A DNA stretch of 64,000 bases from Pseudomonas oryzihabitans (GTDB taxonomy: Bacteria; Pseudomonadota; Gammaproteobacteria; Pseudomonadales; Pseudomonadaceae), in contig NZ_CP102428.1 in the NCBI RefSeq assembly GCF_024652905.1, positions 446,501 to 510,500 on the forward strand, read 5' to 3'. Below, piece after piece: positions 38,161-48,391 of this stretch (positions within the stretch are counted from its first letter, which is position 1; each line of letters begins with the position of its first letter). The notes under the pieces are model-generated. The model had not been told where the DNA came from. It saw only the letters and a program-made list of their open reading frames with translations, and did not search any database. A program made the position numbers and the translations under genes.

Positions 38161-38502
38161 ATGGTTCAAGGTGTCGAGTTCAATCGGTTGATGCTGGAAA
38201 TGCGCTCCATGCAGACCGAAGCCATGGCCCGGTCGAAAGTCGTCGCAGCGCCTGCTGCCGGCGCAGAGCAGGTCCAGGGTCCGAGCTTCGCCGACATGCT
38301 CAGCAAGGCCGTGGGCTCCGTCAACGAGACCCAGCAGACCGCCGGCGAGATGGCCAAGGCCTTCGAGCTGGGTCAGGGTGGCGTCGACCTCACTCAAGTC
38401 ATGATCGCTTCGCAGAAGGCCAGCGTCTCCGTGCAGGCCTTGACCCAGGTACGCAACAAGTTCGTGCAGGCGTACCAAGACATCATGCAAATGTCGATTT
38501 GA
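38161..38502 (+). CDS. fliE: Flagellar hook-basal body protein FliE
   Basis: The 113-residue protein links the MS ring to the rod. The sequence [16 protein letters not shown] near the start and the C-terminal [23 protein letters not shown] are characteristic. The ATG at 38161 follows GAGGAGC. It opens the flagellar superlocus, 14 bases before fliF, under a sigma-54 promoter. In related genomes fleQ-fleSR lie upstream, but here a ComEA-like gene does. Confidence 0.96.
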   Translation: MVQGVEFNRLMLEMRSMQTEAMARSKVVAAPAAGAEQVQGPSFADMLSKAVGSVNETQQTAGEMAKAFELGQGGVDLTQVMIASQKASVSVQALTQVRNKFVQAYQDIMQMSI

Positions 38503-38516
38503 GGACGGTCTAGAAA

Positions 38517-40325
38517 ATGGCTGACGCTCTTACCAACGCCCCCGTCCCCACGACCAAGCCCGAGGCTGAAGACAAGCCCAAGAAGTCGTTGCTGGGTCTC
38601 AGCTTTCTCGACAACCTGTCCGACATGCCGCTGCTGCGGCAGATGGGGCTGCTGATTGGCCTGGCCGCCAGCGTCGCCCTGGGTTTCGCCGTGGTGCTCT
38701 GGACCCAGCAGCCGGACTATCGGCCGCTGTACACCAGCATGAATGGTCTCGACGCTAATCAGGTGCTGCAGGCCCTGGGCGCGGCCGACATCGGCTACAA
38801 GGTCGATCCGAATTCCGGCGCCCTGCTGGTCAAGTCCGATGACATTGGCCGCGCGCGCATGAAGATGGCCGCAGCCGGCATCACCCCCTCCGATGGCAAC
38901 GTCGGCTTCGAACTGCTGGACAAGGAGCAGCCGCTGGGCACCAGCCAGTTCATGGAGGCGGCCAACTATCGTCGCAGCCTGGAAGGCGAACTGGCCCGGA
39001 CCATCTCCAGCCTCAACGGCATCAAGGGCGCCCGGGTACACCTGGCGATCCCGAAGAGTTCGGTGTTCGTTCGCGACGAGCGCAAGCCGAGCGCTTCTGT
39101 GCTGGTCGAGATGTATCCCGGCCGTACCCTGGATGCCGGTCAGGTCATGGCCATCATCAATCTGGTCGCCACCAGCGTGCCGGAACTGGACAAGTCCCAG
39201 GTCACCATCGTCGACCAGAAGGGGCAATTGCTGTCCGATCAGCAGAATCTTTCCGAGCTGTCGATCGCCGGCAAGCAGCTGGACTACACCCGCAAGATGG
39301 AAGGCTCCCTGACCCAGCGCGTGCAGAACATCATGCAGCCGGTGGTGGGCAACGGTCGCTTCAAGGCCGAAGTGGCTGCCGATGTGGACTTCAATGCCGT
39401 GGAGTCGACCTCCGAGCAGTTCAACCCGGATCAGCCGGCGCTGCGTAGCGAGCAGCAGAACAGCGAGCAGCGTCAGACTTCCGGCGGCGGCGCTCAGGGC
39501 GTGCCCGGTGCCCTGTCCAACCAGCCACCCGGTCCGTCCTCGACCCCGGAAAAGGCCGGTGCCCAGGGTGGCGGCGCCAACTACATCGCGCCGGGTCAGC
39601 CGCTGCGCGACGCCAATGACCAGTACATCTACGACAGCAAGACTAGCCTGCCGGCGACCCTGCCGTACCCGACCGACAAGCGTGAGCAGAACACCCGTAA
39701 CTACGAGCTTGACCGCAGCATCAGCTATACCCGTCAGCAGCAGGGTCGTCTGCGTCGGCTTTCCGTCGCGGTGGTGCTGGACGATCAGGTCAAGGTCGAT
39801 GCCACTGGCAAGGTCAGCCATCAGCCCTGGACCCCCGAAGACCTGGCTCGCTTCACCCGCCTGGTGCAGGATGCCGTGGGCTTCGACGCCAGCCGTGGCG
39901 ACAGCGTGAGCGTGATCAATGCGCCCTTCGCCCCGGTGCAGCAGGAAGAGATCGAGAGCATTCCCTTCTACCAGCAGCCCTGGTTCTGGGGGGTGATCAA
40001 GCAGGCCCTCGGCGTCCTCTTCATCCTGGTGCTAGTCTTTGGGGTGCTGCGTCCGGTGCTGAAGAATCTGTCCGGCGGCAACACCAAGGACGCCGCCGCC
40101 CTGGCCGCTGCCGGTGGTGCCGGTGCCCTGGGTGCCGGTGGTCTGGATGGCCTGTCGGACGATCTGGCCGACGACAAGGTGAGCCTGGCCGGTCCGGCAC
40201 CGCTGTTGCTGCCGAGCCCGAGCGAGGGCTATGACGCTCAACTGACCGCCATCAAGCAGCTGGTCAACGATGATCCGGGCCGTGTCGCCCAGGTAGTGAA
40301 GGATTGGATCAATGGCGACGAATGA
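38517..40325 (+). CDS. fliF: Flagellar MS-ring protein FliF
   Basis: The 602-residue protein forms the MS ring in the inner membrane. It has an N-terminal membrane segment (about residues 42-62), the ring-building domains with LEGELARTISSLNGIKGARVHLAIP, a low-complexity Gly/Gln/Pro-rich stretch near residues 315-350, and a second membrane segment (about 485-505). The cytoplasmic tail contacts FliG. It overlaps fliG by 14 bases. Confidence 0.97.
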   Translation: MADALTNAPVPTTKPEAEDKPKKSLLGLSFLDNLSDMPLLRQMGLLIGLAASVALGFAVVLWTQQPDYRPLYTSMNGLDANQVLQALGAADIGYKVDPNSGALLVKSDDIGRARMKMAAAGITPSDGNVGFELLDKEQPLGTSQFMEAANYRRSLEGELARTISSLNGIKGARVHLAIPKSSVFVRDERKPSASVLVEMYPGRTLDAGQVMAIINLVATSVPELDKSQVTIVDQKGQLLSDQQNLSELSIAGKQLDYTRKMEGSLTQRVQNIMQPVVGNGRFKAEVAADVDFNAVESTSEQFNPDQPALRSEQQNSEQRQTSGGGAQGVPGALSNQPPGPSSTPEKAGAQGGGANYIAPGQPLRDANDQYIYDSKTSLPATLPYPTDKREQNTRNYELDRSISYTRQQQGRLRRLSVAVVLDDQVKVDATGKVSHQPWTPEDLARFTRLVQDAVGFDASRGDSVSVINAPFAPVQQEEIESIPFYQQPWFWGVIKQALGVLFILVLVFGVLRPVLKNLSGGNTKDAAALAAAGGAGALGAGGLDGLSDDLADDKVSLAGPAPLLLPSPSEGYDAQLTAIKQLVNDDPGRVAQVVKDWINGDE

Positions 40326-41322
40326 AGCGCAACTTTCCAAGGTAGAGAAGGCCGCCATCTTCCTCCTGTCGCTGGGCGAAGCCGATGCCGCGCAGATCCT
40401 GCGCCACATGGGGCCCAAGGAGGTGCAGAAGGTCGGTACCGCCATGGCCCAGATGCGCAACGTCAACCGCGAGCAGGTCGAGCGGGTGCTGGGCGACTTC
40501 ATCGAGGTGGTGGGCGATCAGACCAGTCTGGGCGTGGGCGCCGATGGCTACATCCGCAAGATGCTCACCCAGGCGCTGGGCGAAGACAAGGCCAGCGGCT
40601 TGATCGACCGCATCCTGCTGGGCGGCAACACCAGCGGCCTGGACAGCCTGAAGTGGATGGAGCCGCGCGCCGTGGCCGACGTTATTCGCTATGAGCACCC
40701 GCAGATCCAGGCCATCGTGGTGGCCTACCTGGATCCCGACCAGGCCGCCGAGGTGCTCGGGCACTTCGATCACAAGGTGCGCCTGGACATCGTCCTGCGC
40801 GTCTCCTCGCTGAACACCGTGCAACCGGCGGCGCTCAAGGAACTCAACCTGATCCTGGAGAAGCAGTTCTCCGGCAGCGCCAGCACCACCCGTACCGCGC
40901 TGGGCGGCGTGAAACGCGCCGCCGACATCATGAACTACCTGGACAGCTCGGTCGAAGGCCCGCTGATGGAGGCGATCCGCGACGCGGACCAGGATCTGTC
41001 GGGGCAGATTGAGGACCTGATGTTCGTCTTCGACAATCTGGCCGACGTCGACGATCGTGGCATCCAGGCGCTCTTGCGGGAGGTGTCTTCCGATGTGCTG
41101 GTGCTGGCGCTCAAGGGCGCCGACGACGGCATCAAGGAGAAGTTCTTCCGCAACATGTCCAAGCGCGCGGCGGAACTGCTGCGCGACGATCTGGAGGCCA
41201 AGGGCCCTGTGCGGCTCTCCGAGGTGGAGGGGGCGCAGAAGGAGGTGCTCGCGGTGGCCCGCCGCATGGCCGACGCCGGCGAGATCGTCCTCGGTGGCAA
41301 GGGTGGCGAGGAAATGGTCTGA
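40312..41322 (+). CDS. fliG: Flagellar motor switch protein FliG
   Basis: The 336-residue switch protein carries the N, middle and C-terminal domains. The C-terminal torque helix contains the charged residues around DDRGIQALLREV and GIKEKFFRNMSKRAAELLRDDLE. It works with FliM and FliN to transmit CheY signals and touches the stator. The start lies inside the end of fliF. Confidence 0.97.
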   Translation: MATNEAQLSKVEKAAIFLLSLGEADAAQILRHMGPKEVQKVGTAMAQMRNVNREQVERVLGDFIEVVGDQTSLGVGADGYIRKMLTQALGEDKASGLIDRILLGGNTSGLDSLKWMEPRAVADVIRYEHPQIQAIVVAYLDPDQAAEVLGHFDHKVRLDIVLRVSSLNTVQPAALKELNLILEKQFSGSASTTRTALGGVKRAADIMNYLDSSVEGPLMEAIRDADQDLSGQIEDLMFVFDNLADVDDRGIQALLREVSSDVLVLALKGADDGIKEKFFRNMSKRAAELLRDDLEAKGPVRLSEVEGAQKEVLAVARRMADAGEIVLGGKGGEEMV

Positions 41323-41389
41323 CAGCTTGCAAGGATTGGCCTGTGCTTTGCTAAGGTCTGGTCAGTAGCGGTTTTCTGACGGACAGGTA

Positions 41390-42169
41390 ATGAGCAAAGA
41401 AGCGGCAAGCGAACTGATCAGAGCGCGGGACCTGGAAGCCTTCGATGTCTGGCGCCTGCCAGCCTTCGACAGCTTCGACGAGCCCGAGGTGATCCCAGCG
41501 CCCACCGCTGCCGAGCCCGAGGCCCAGCCGGAACCCCAGATCGAAGAGGTACCGGCCGAAGAGGTCCAGCCGATCACCCTCGAAGAGCTGGAGGCGATCC
41601 GTCAGGAGGCCTACAACGAGGGCTTCGCCACCGGCGAGCGTGACGGCTACCACGCTGGCCAGCTCAGGGCGCGCCAGGAAGCCGAGGCGGTGCTGGCTGC
41701 CCGGCTGGCCAGCCTGGAAACCCTGATGAGTCATCTGCTCGATCCCATCGGCGAGCAGGACCAGGCCCTGGAAGCCGGCATGGTGCAGCTGGTCCGGCAC
41801 ATCACCCGCGAGGTCATCCAGCGCGAACTCACGCTAGACTCCAGTCAATTGGTTCAGGTGGTGCGCACGGCGCTGAAGCTGCTGCCCATGGGGGCCGAGA
41901 ACATCCGTATCCAGGTCAGCCCCCAGGACTTTGAATTGATGAAGGCCCTGCGCGATCGCCACGAGGAAAAATGGCGCATCCTCGAAGACGAGACCCTGAT
42001 GCCCGGCGGCTGCCGGATCGAGACCGAGAGCAGCGTCATCGATGCCAGCATCGAGACCCGTCTGACCCAGGCCCTGACCCAGCTGGCCGAACAGCAGCGC
42101 CATCAGGCGACCCAGCCCCAGGAAGCCGATCTGCACATCGACATCGAGGATGCCTCCCATGCGTCTTGA
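41390..42169 (+). CDS. fliH: Flagellar assembly protein FliH
   Basis: The 259-residue protein regulates the FliI ATPase and brings it to the export gate. The N-terminal region is acidic and Pro/Glu-rich; a helical middle has the GxxxG-like pattern in [17 protein letters not shown]; the C terminus binds FliI. It overlaps fliI by 11 bases. Confidence 0.93.
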   Translation: MSKEAASELIRARDLEAFDVWRLPAFDSFDEPEVIPAPTAAEPEAQPEPQIEEVPAEEVQPITLEELEAIRQEAYNEGFATGERDGYHAGQLRARQEAEAVLAARLASLETLMSHLLDPIGEQDQALEAGMVQLVRHITREVIQRELTLDSSQLVQVVRTALKLLPMGAENIRIQVSPQDFELMKALRDRHEEKWRILEDETLMPGGCRIETESSVIDASIETRLTQALTQLAEQQRHQATQPQEADLHIDIEDASHAS

Positions 42170-43505
42170 GCGTCTGAGTTTCGAACGCCGCCTCAGCGGT
42201 TACGATGAAGCCATCCGGGTCGAGCAGCAGCCGGTGATCGAAGGCCGCCTGTTGCGCATGGTCGGTCTCACCCTGGAGGCCGAAGGCCTGCGCGCCGCCG
42301 TTGGCAGTCGTTGCCGGTTGATCAATGGCGGTGGCTACCAGCCCGTGGAAGTCGAGGCCGAGGTGATGGGCTTCAACGGCAACAAGACCTTTCTCATGCC
42401 GGTGGGCAGCCTGGCCGGCATCGCCCCCGGCGCCCGGGTGGTGCCCGTGCCGGATACCGGCCGCCTGCCCATGGGGATGTCCATGCTCGGCCGCGTACTG
42501 GATGGCCTGGGCAATGCCCTGGACGGCAAGGGCCGCATGCGTGCCGAAGACTGGGTGCCCATGGACGGTCCCACCATCAACCCGCTCAAGCGCGAACCCA
42601 TCAGCGAGCCCCTGGACGTTGGCATCCGCAGCATCAACGGTTTGTTGACGGTAGGTCGCGGCCAGCGTCTCGGCCTGTTCGCCGGTACCGGCGTGGGCAA
42701 GAGCGTGCTGCTCGGCATGATGACCCGGCTGACCAAGGCCGAGATCATCGTGGTCGGGCTGATCGGCGAACGGGGTCGCGAAGTGAAGGAATTCATCGAG
42801 CACATCCTTGGCGAGGAGGGCATCAAGCGGGCCGTGGTCGTGGCTTCGCCGGCGGACGATGCGCCCCTGCTGCGCCTGCGCGCGGCCATGTACTGCACCC
42901 GCATCGCCGAATACTTCCGCGACAAGGGCAAGAACGTGCTCCTGCTGATGGATTCCCTGACCCGCTATGCCCAGGCGCAGCGGGAGATCGCCCTGGCCAT
43001 CGGCGAGCCGCCGGCGACCAAGGGCTATCCGCCGTCGGTGTTTGCCAAGCTGCCGCGCCTGGTGGAGCGGGCCGGCAACGCAGAAAAAGGTGGGGGTTCG
43101 ATCACGGCGTTTTATACTGTGCTCTCGGAAGGCGACGACCAGCAGGATCCCATCGCCGACTCGGCGCGTGGCGTGCTGGATGGTCACTTCGTGCTGTCGC
43201 GGCGGCTGGCCGAGGAAGGGCACTATCCGGCGATCGACATCGAGGCTTCCATCAGCCGGGTCATGCCCCAGGTGGTCAGCCCGGAGCATCTGCGCAACGC
43301 CCAGCGCGTAAAGCAGCTCTGGTCGCTCTATCAGCAGGCCAAGGACCTGCTCAGCGTCGGTGCCTATGTACCCGGCGGAAATGCCGAAACCGATCTGGCG
43401 ATCGCCCGCTATGCGCCCATGCAGCAGTTCCTGCGTCAGGGCCTGCGCGAGAGCGAATCGCTGGAGCAGAGTTCCGCCAATCTCCAAGCCGTATTGGGAG
43501 GCTGA
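42159..43505 (+). CDS. fliI: Flagellum-specific ATP synthase FliI
   Basis: The 448-residue export ATPase resembles F1-beta. Walker A is AGTGVGKS, followed by [13 protein letters not shown] and the Walker B region [18 protein letters not shown]. Two ATGs lie nine bases apart; 42159 is chosen because GAGG is nine bases upstream and it gives the normal [12 protein letters not shown] start. FliH and FliJ are encoded on either side. Confidence 0.97.
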   Translation: MRLERLSFERRLSGYDEAIRVEQQPVIEGRLLRMVGLTLEAEGLRAAVGSRCRLINGGGYQPVEVEAEVMGFNGNKTFLMPVGSLAGIAPGARVVPVPDTGRLPMGMSMLGRVLDGLGNALDGKGRMRAEDWVPMDGPTINPLKREPISEPLDVGIRSINGLLTVGRGQRLGLFAGTGVGKSVLLGMMTRLTKAEIIVVGLIGERGREVKEFIEHILGEEGIKRAVVVASPADDAPLLRLRAAMYCTRIAEYFRDKGKNVLLLMDSLTRYAQAQREIALAIGEPPATKGYPPSVFAKLPRLVERAGNAEKGGGSITAFYTVLSEGDDQQDPIADSARGVLDGHFVLSRRLAEEGHYPAIDIEASISRVMPQVVSPEHLRNAQRVKQLWSLYQQAKDLLSVGAYVPGGNAETDLAIARYAPMQQFLRQGLRESESLEQSSANLQAVLGG

Positions 43506-43511
43506 TAGATC

Positions 43512-43955
43512 ATGAAAGGCAGAGCCGAACGTCTGGGGCCGGTGGTGGAGATGAGCGAACGCGACGAGCGTGACGCCGCCCAGCGCCTGGGGCAATGCCA
43601 GCAGCAACTGGCCCAGGCCGAGTTCAAGCTGGGGGAATTGCAGCGCTATCGCGAGGATTACCAGCAACGGCTGGTGGTCAATGGCAGCCGTGGTGTCACC
43701 GGGCAGTGGCTGATCGGCTATCAGCGCTTTCTCAGCCAGCTGGAAGAGGCGATCGGCCAGCAGGAGCGAAACGCCCAATGGCACCGCGACGTGGTGGCCA
43801 AGGCGCGCACCCAGTGGCAGGAGCGTTATGCTCGTCTCGAAGGTCTGCGCAAGCTGGTCGAGCGCTATCGCCAGGAGCAGCGCCTGGTCGAGGACAAGCG
43901 CGAGCAGAAACAGATGGACGAATACGCCCAGCGGGCCCGTTCGACCTATATCTAG
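43512..43955 (+). CDS. fliJ: Flagellar export protein FliJ
   Basis: The 147-residue protein is almost entirely coiled-coil and rich in Gln, Glu and Arg. It acts as the stalk-like partner of the FliI ring and as an escort for export chaperones. It starts six bases after fliI. The sequence is variable in the family, so position carries much of the evidence. Confidence 0.93.
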   Translation: MKGRAERLGPVVEMSERDERDAAQRLGQCQQQLAQAEFKLGELQRYREDYQQRLVVNGSRGVTGQWLIGYQRFLSQLEEAIGQQERNAQWHRDVVAKARTQWQERYARLEGLRKLVERYRQEQRLVEDKREQKQMDEYAQRARSTYI

Positions 43956-43997
43956 CCCCGACCTCGACGCTCGTTCCTTGTCTCCCCGTCAGTGAGA

Positions 43998-44360
43998 ATG
44001 CCGATGTTTTCCTCCCACCTCGATCCGGAAACGCTCGCCACCCTGCGCGACTGCATGGAGGAGGAATACGTCGACCTCATCGAAACCTTTCTGCTCGACT
44101 GCGAAGAGCGTATCGCCGAGCTCAAGCGTAGCGTGATCGGTGCTGATGCCGAGCAGGTCCGTCAGCTGGCGCACAGCTTCAAGGGCAGTGCCGGCAACAT
44201 GGGCGCAGCGCCTCTGGCGCAGCTGTGTCGGGAGGTGGAGGAGGGCGCTCGGCGGCGGGCCTCCACCGCCGAGCTGGCCATGGGTATCTCCGCCATGGAG
44301 CGCGAATTCGCCATTGTCCGCATCCTGTTCAAGGTCGAGCGGCAACGCTACGCCGGCTGA
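43998..44360 (+). CDS. Hpt (histidine phosphotransfer) domain protein
   Basis: The 120-residue helical protein has the Hpt core LAHSFKGSAGNMGA, with His59 the phosphoacceptor. It resembles the Hpt gene found between fliJ and fliK in other pseudomonads, which works with a response regulator and an anti-sigma antagonist. Neither partner gene is present here, so it is an orphan within the window. Starts at 43998 or 44004 are both possible; the ribosome site is weak. Its phosphodonor is unknown. Confidence 0.88.
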   Translation: MPMFSSHLDPETLATLRDCMEEEYVDLIETFLLDCEERIAELKRSVIGADAEQVRQLAHSFKGSAGNMGAAPLAQLCREVEEGARRRASTAELAMGISAMEREFAIVRILFKVERQRYAG

Positions 44361-44386
44361 CTCGTCAAAGCGCTGGCGTTTGCGGC

Positions 44387-44402
44387 TGGCGCGTAACTTG
44401 CT
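44387..44402 (+). promoter_or_regulatory. Sigma-54 promoter for fliK
   Basis: TGGCGCGTAACTTGCT has GG and GC ten bases apart and the TTGCT ending. It lies about 35 bases before the fliK start, in the only notable gap of this part of the locus. Confidence 0.8.
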
Positions 44403-44435
44403 AGGTATCCGAAAACCCGTCGTTCGGAGCTTTCC

Positions 44436-45842
44436 ATGGCAGTCGTGCCCGATTTCCTTCTGAATACCGCCACCTCTCCAGCCGCTACCGGCAGAGCTGC
44501 GGCCAAGACCCCTTCCCAGGATCGCCCGGCGGCGCAGGAGCGGTTCGCCGACGTCTTTGCCCAGGAGCAGCCGCGGGAGCCGGCGCGCAGCGAAAAGCCG
44601 CGCGATACCAGCGATAGCAAGGCGCCCAGCCAGGCGCGCAAGAACGAATCCGGGCGTGCCCGGGATGCCGATGACCGGACGCCACGCGCTGCTGATGACG
44701 ACCGCACGGCGGACGCCAAGCCCCAGGCCGACAGCACCGCCAAGAGCGGCGAGCAATCGGCAGCCGCCACCGACGACAGCGGCAAGGCCTTGCCGGTGGC
44801 CAAGGACGAAGACGCCAAGGCGCCGATCGATGCGGTACTGGATCCGCTGTTCATGTTCGGTATGACCGGTCAGCTCCCGCAGCCGGTAGCCGTGCCGGTG
44901 GCGACCGCCCAGGCCCCGACCGGGACGACTGCCGAAGCGACCACCACCGCCACCGCTACCGAGACCCCTGATCCGACAGCGGTGCTGGGCGGCGCCTTGG
45001 CCTCTGCCATTCCGGGAACCGCCACGGGAGTGGCGGCTGGCGCAACGGCCACCGCGACCAAGACCGGCGAGCAGCAGGCGCCGGACGCCGGCTTGGCGCA
45101 ACTGCTGGGTCAGCTGCCTCAGGCTCAGGGTGATGCCAACAAGGCCGCCACCAACGCCAACAACTTGGCAGCAACGCAGCTGCAGGGACTGTTGCCAGGG
45201 GATGGTACGCCCGTCCCCGCAGCGGATCAGGCGGCCAGCGCTGCGCTGGTCGCGGTCTTGGATCAGGGGGATGGCCAGGACGCGGCGGTACCGAGCAAGG
45301 CCGAGGCCTTTGCCGATAAACTCACCTCCCTGTCGCAAGCGCTCAGTACGCCCGCGGCGACGGCTCGCCCGGTCACCGCCACTGTGCCTGGCCAGCCGCT
45401 CAGTCCGCAGGCCGGCAACTTCAGCGAGGCGGTGGTCGACAAGGTCATGTGGATGTCCAGCCAGAATCTCAAGACCGCCGACATCCAGATGGAACCGGCG
45501 CAACTGGGCAAGCTGGAGGTGCGCATCGACATGACCCAGGACCAGACCCAGGTCACCTTCGCCAGCCCCCACGCCGACGTGCGCGAGGCCCTGGACAATG
45601 GCAGCCAGCGGCTGCGCGAACTCTTCGCTCAGCAAGGCATGAACCTGGCTAACGTCAACGTCTCCGACCAGTCGTCCGGTCAGGCCTGGCAGCAGTCGCA
45701 GCAGGGTGGCCAGGACGACGGCTCGCGTCGGGGTCGAGGCGGTGTGGCAGGTGGTGGGGAGGAAGAAGCGGTGGCGAACGTCGCCGAAACGCGCGGCTCG
45801 GCCACGCTCGCGGCGCGCAGTCTGGTCGACTACTACGCGTGA
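44436..45842 (+). CDS. fliK: Flagellar hook-length control protein FliK
   Basis: The 468-residue protein is a molecular ruler. The first 300 residues are low-complexity, rich in Ala, Thr, Asp, Gln and Pro; the C-terminal substrate-switch domain contains the conserved LKTADIQMEPAQLGKLEVRI and LRELFAQQGMNLANVNV. It is secreted through the flagellar gate and switches FlhB to filament export. The identification rests on the C-terminal domain and gene order. Confidence 0.93.
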   Translation: MAVVPDFLLNTATSPAATGRAAAKTPSQDRPAAQERFADVFAQEQPREPARSEKPRDTSDSKAPSQARKNESGRARDADDRTPRAADDDRTADAKPQADSTAKSGEQSAAATDDSGKALPVAKDEDAKAPIDAVLDPLFMFGMTGQLPQPVAVPVATAQAPTGTTAEATTTATATETPDPTAVLGGALASAIPGTATGVAAGATATATKTGEQQAPDAGLAQLLGQLPQAQGDANKAATNANNLAATQLQGLLPGDGTPVPAADQAASAALVAVLDQGDGQDAAVPSKAEAFADKLTSLSQALSTPAATARPVTATVPGQPLSPQAGNFSEAVVDKVMWMSSQNLKTADIQMEPAQLGKLEVRIDMTQDQTQVTFASPHADVREALDNGSQRLRELFAQQGMNLANVNVSDQSSGQAWQQSQQGGQDDGSRRGRGGVAGGGEEEAVANVAETRGSATLAARSLVDYYA

Positions 45843-45961
45843 CAGGCCGCCGGCTGCCAGGTGACAGCCTCGGCCGCACCTGCTATATCCCCTTCGTATC
45901 AATAGGTTAGCTGCGTCACTCGGCAAGGGTGACGGGCAGCACAGGATTCGGTCGAGTACTT

Positions 45962-46483
45962 ATGGCGAAGAAGCAGGCCCCTGCGGCAGAGGGTGCAGCC
46001 GCAGAAGGCAAGGGCAAGGGCAAGCTCAAACTCATCATCATCATCGTCGTGGCCCTGCTGCTGGTCATCGGGGCCTCGGTGGGCGCGACCTGGTTCCTGC
46101 TCGGCAAGAAGAGCGCCGAACCCGAGCACGCGGCGCCGGCCGCGCCGGCGGCACCGGTGCATCTCGCCGCGGTCTACCAGGCGCTGGTGCCAGCCTTCGT
46201 GGTCAACTACAACGCTGAGGGTCGTCAGCGCTACATGCAGGTCACGGTCACCCTGATGGGACGCGACCAGGGGCAGATGGATGCGCTCAAGGCGCAATTG
46301 CCGCAGGTCCGCAACCAGCTGGTGATGCTGTTTTCCGGCCAGGACTTCAACAGCCTCCTTACCCCGGTGGGCAAGGAGATGCTGCGCCAGCAGGCCACCA
46401 GCAAGGTTCAGGAGCTGGCGAAGAAACTGACCGGCCAGACTGCCATCGAACAGGTATTGTTCACCAATCTCGTCCTGCAATAG
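45962..46483 (+). CDS. fliL: Flagellar basal body-associated protein FliL
   Basis: The 173-residue protein has a short Ala/Lys/Gly-rich cytoplasmic tail, one membrane helix (about residues 22-45) and a periplasmic domain with RYMQVTVTLMGRD. It surrounds the stator units. The ATG at 45962 gives MAKKQAPAAEG; an upstream start is less likely. It is eight bases from fliM. Confidence 0.94.
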   Translation: MAKKQAPAAEGAAAEGKGKGKLKLIIIIVVALLLVIGASVGATWFLLGKKSAEPEHAAPAAPAAPVHLAAVYQALVPAFVVNYNAEGRQRYMQVTVTLMGRDQGQMDALKAQLPQVRNQLVMLFSGQDFNSLLTPVGKEMLRQQATSKVQELAKKLTGQTAIEQVLFTNLVLQ

Positions 46484-46491
46484 GTAACACC

Positions 46492-47463
46492 ATGGCCGTG
46501 CAAGATCTGCTCTCTCAGGATGAAATCGATGCCCTGCTGCACGGGGTCGACGATGGCATCGTCGAGACCGAGACCGATGCCGAGCCGGGCACCATCAAGG
46601 GCTATGACCTCACCAGCCAGGATCGCATCGTCCGCGGACGCATGCCGACCTTGGAAATGATCAACGAACGCTTCGCCCGCTACACCCGGGTCAGCATGTT
46701 CAACCTGCTGCGGCGTTCGGCGGACGTCTCCGTGGGCGGGGTGCAGGTTACCAAGTTTGGCGAGTACATCCATTCGCTATACGTCCCCACCAGCCTCAAC
46801 ATGGTCAAGATGAAGCCACTGCGCGGCACCGCGCTGTTCATCCTCGATGCCCGGCTGGTATTCAAGCTGGTGGACAACTTCTTTGGCGGTGACGGCCGCC
46901 ACGCCAAGATCGAAGGCCGGGAATTCACCCCCACCGAACTGCGCGTGGTGCGCATGGTGCTCGACCAGTGCTTCGTCGACCTCAAGGAAGCCTGGGGCGC
47001 CATGCTCGACTGCCAGTTCGAATACATGAACTCCGAGGTCAACCCGGCGCTGGCCAACATCGTCAGCCCCAGCGAAGTGGTGGTGGTGAGCACCTTCAAC
47101 ATCGAACTGGATGGCGGTGGCGGCGAACTGCACGTGACCATGCCCTATTCGATGATCGAGCCGATCCGCGAAATGCTCGACGCCGGTTTCCAGTCGGACG
47201 TGGACGACCAGGACGAACGCTGGGTCAAGGCCCTGCGCGAGGACCTGCTCGATGTGCGCGTGCCGCTGGAGGCGACGGTTGTCCGGCGCCAACTAAAACT
47301 CCGCGATATCCTCAACATGCAGCCCGGCGACGTGATTCCGGTAGAAATGCCGGAGGAAATGCTCATGCGAGCCAACGGCATGCCCACCTTCAAAGTCAAG
47401 ATGGGCGCACGCAAGGGCAACCTGGCCCTGCAGATTCTCGAACCGGTCAGCCGCGGCCGCTGA
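46492..47463 (+). CDS. fliM: Flagellar motor switch protein FliM
   Basis: The 323-residue protein has the N-terminal CheY-P-binding motif LLSQDEIDALL, a middle CheC-like domain with GRMPTLEMINERFAR, and a C-terminal SpoA domain. It is the main receiver of the chemotaxis signal at the motor. A short GC-rich hairpin lies before fliN. Confidence 0.97.
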   Translation: MAVQDLLSQDEIDALLHGVDDGIVETETDAEPGTIKGYDLTSQDRIVRGRMPTLEMINERFARYTRVSMFNLLRRSADVSVGGVQVTKFGEYIHSLYVPTSLNMVKMKPLRGTALFILDARLVFKLVDNFFGGDGRHAKIEGREFTPTELRVVRMVLDQCFVDLKEAWGAMLDCQFEYMNSEVNPALANIVSPSEVVVVSTFNIELDGGGGELHVTMPYSMIEPIREMLDAGFQSDVDDQDERWVKALREDLLDVRVPLEATVVRRQLKLRDILNMQPGDVIPVEMPEEMLMRANGMPTFKVKMGARKGNLALQILEPVSRGR

Positions 47464-47518
47464 GCGACAACCGTTTTCTTGTCCGGGCCGAGGCCCGGCG
47501 TAGCACGAGACCCAGACG

Positions 47519-47974
47519 ATGGCAGACAACCCCGAAGAACAAGCCCTGGCGGATGAGTGGGCTGCGGCCCTGGTCGAGGCCGGCGACGCCAGCCAGGACG
47601 ACATCGATGCCCTGATGGCCCAGGGTACCCAGGTCGAAACCCCCAAGCCGCCCAAGGCGCCGGTGGAAGAATTTGGTCAGAGCAGTGGGGGGTTGGCGGT
47701 GAGCGGCATGGAAGGTCCCAACCTGGATGTGATCCTGGACATCCCGGTGACCATCTCCATGGAGGTCGGCCACACCGATATCTCCATCCGCAACCTGCTG
47801 CAACTCAATCAGGGCTCGGTCATCGAGCTCGACCGTCTGGCTGGCGAACCGCTGGACGTGCTGGTGAATGGTACGCTGATCGCCCATGGTGAGGTGGTGG
47901 TGGTGAACGAGAAATTCGGGATCCGCCTGACCGACGTCATCAGCCCCACGGAACGTATCAAGAAGCTGCGGTGA
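47519..47974 (+). CDS. fliN: Flagellar motor switch protein FliN
   Basis: The 151-residue protein has a variable acidic N terminus and the SpoA domain with [29 protein letters not shown] and [17 protein letters not shown]. It completes the C-ring with FliM. Three bases separate it from fliO. Confidence 0.97.
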   Translation: MADNPEEQALADEWAAALVEAGDASQDDIDALMAQGTQVETPKPPKAPVEEFGQSSGGLAVSGMEGPNLDVILDIPVTISMEVGHTDISIRNLLQLNQGSVIELDRLAGEPLDVLVNGTLIAHGEVVVVNEKFGIRLTDVISPTERIKKLR

Positions 47975-47977
47975 TCC

Positions 47978-48391
47978 ATGAAGAGTCTGCTCCTGCCGCT
48001 GGGTCTCCTGCCCCTGACCGCGCGTGCTGCCGAAGCCAGTTCACCGGGGCTGGATGTGGGGGCCCAGCTCGGCCAGCTGCTGCTCGGCCTGCTGCTGGTG
48101 ATCGCGCTGATTCTCGGTCTGGCCTGGCTGGTGCGCCGGGTACAGCAGCAGGGGCCACGCGGCCAGCAGCTGATCAAGGTGATCTCCACCCAGCACCTGG
48201 GGCCGCGCGAGCGGCTGGTACTGGTGCAGGTCGGTCAGGAGCAGTTGCTGATCGGCGTCGCCGGGGGGCGCATCACGCCGTTGCACAGTCTGCGCGAGCC
48301 GGTGCGGCTCGGCGAGACGGAAGCGCCGGCCCCGGAATTCGCCCAGCGCCTGCTGGAACTCATCAGCCGCGATCCCAAGGCGAAACCATGA
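47978..48391 (+). CDS. fliO: Flagellar biosynthesis protein FliO
   Basis: The 137-residue protein has an N-terminal membrane helix (around residues 27-50) and a cytoplasmic domain with [21 protein letters not shown]. It helps FliP pentamers assemble. It overlaps fliP by ATGA. Confidence 0.93.
   Translation: MKSLLLPLGLLPLTARAAEASSPGLDVGAQLGQLLLGLLLVIALILGLAWLVRRVQQQGPRGQQLIKVISTQHLGPRERLVLVQVGQEQLLIGVAGGRITPLHSLREPVRLGETEAPAPEFAQRLLELISRDPKAKP

Noticed and set aside
47971-48387. N-terminal extension of fliP back to 47971
   Set aside because: The extension lies wholly within fliO in another frame, and the ATG at 48388 leads straight into a signal peptide.
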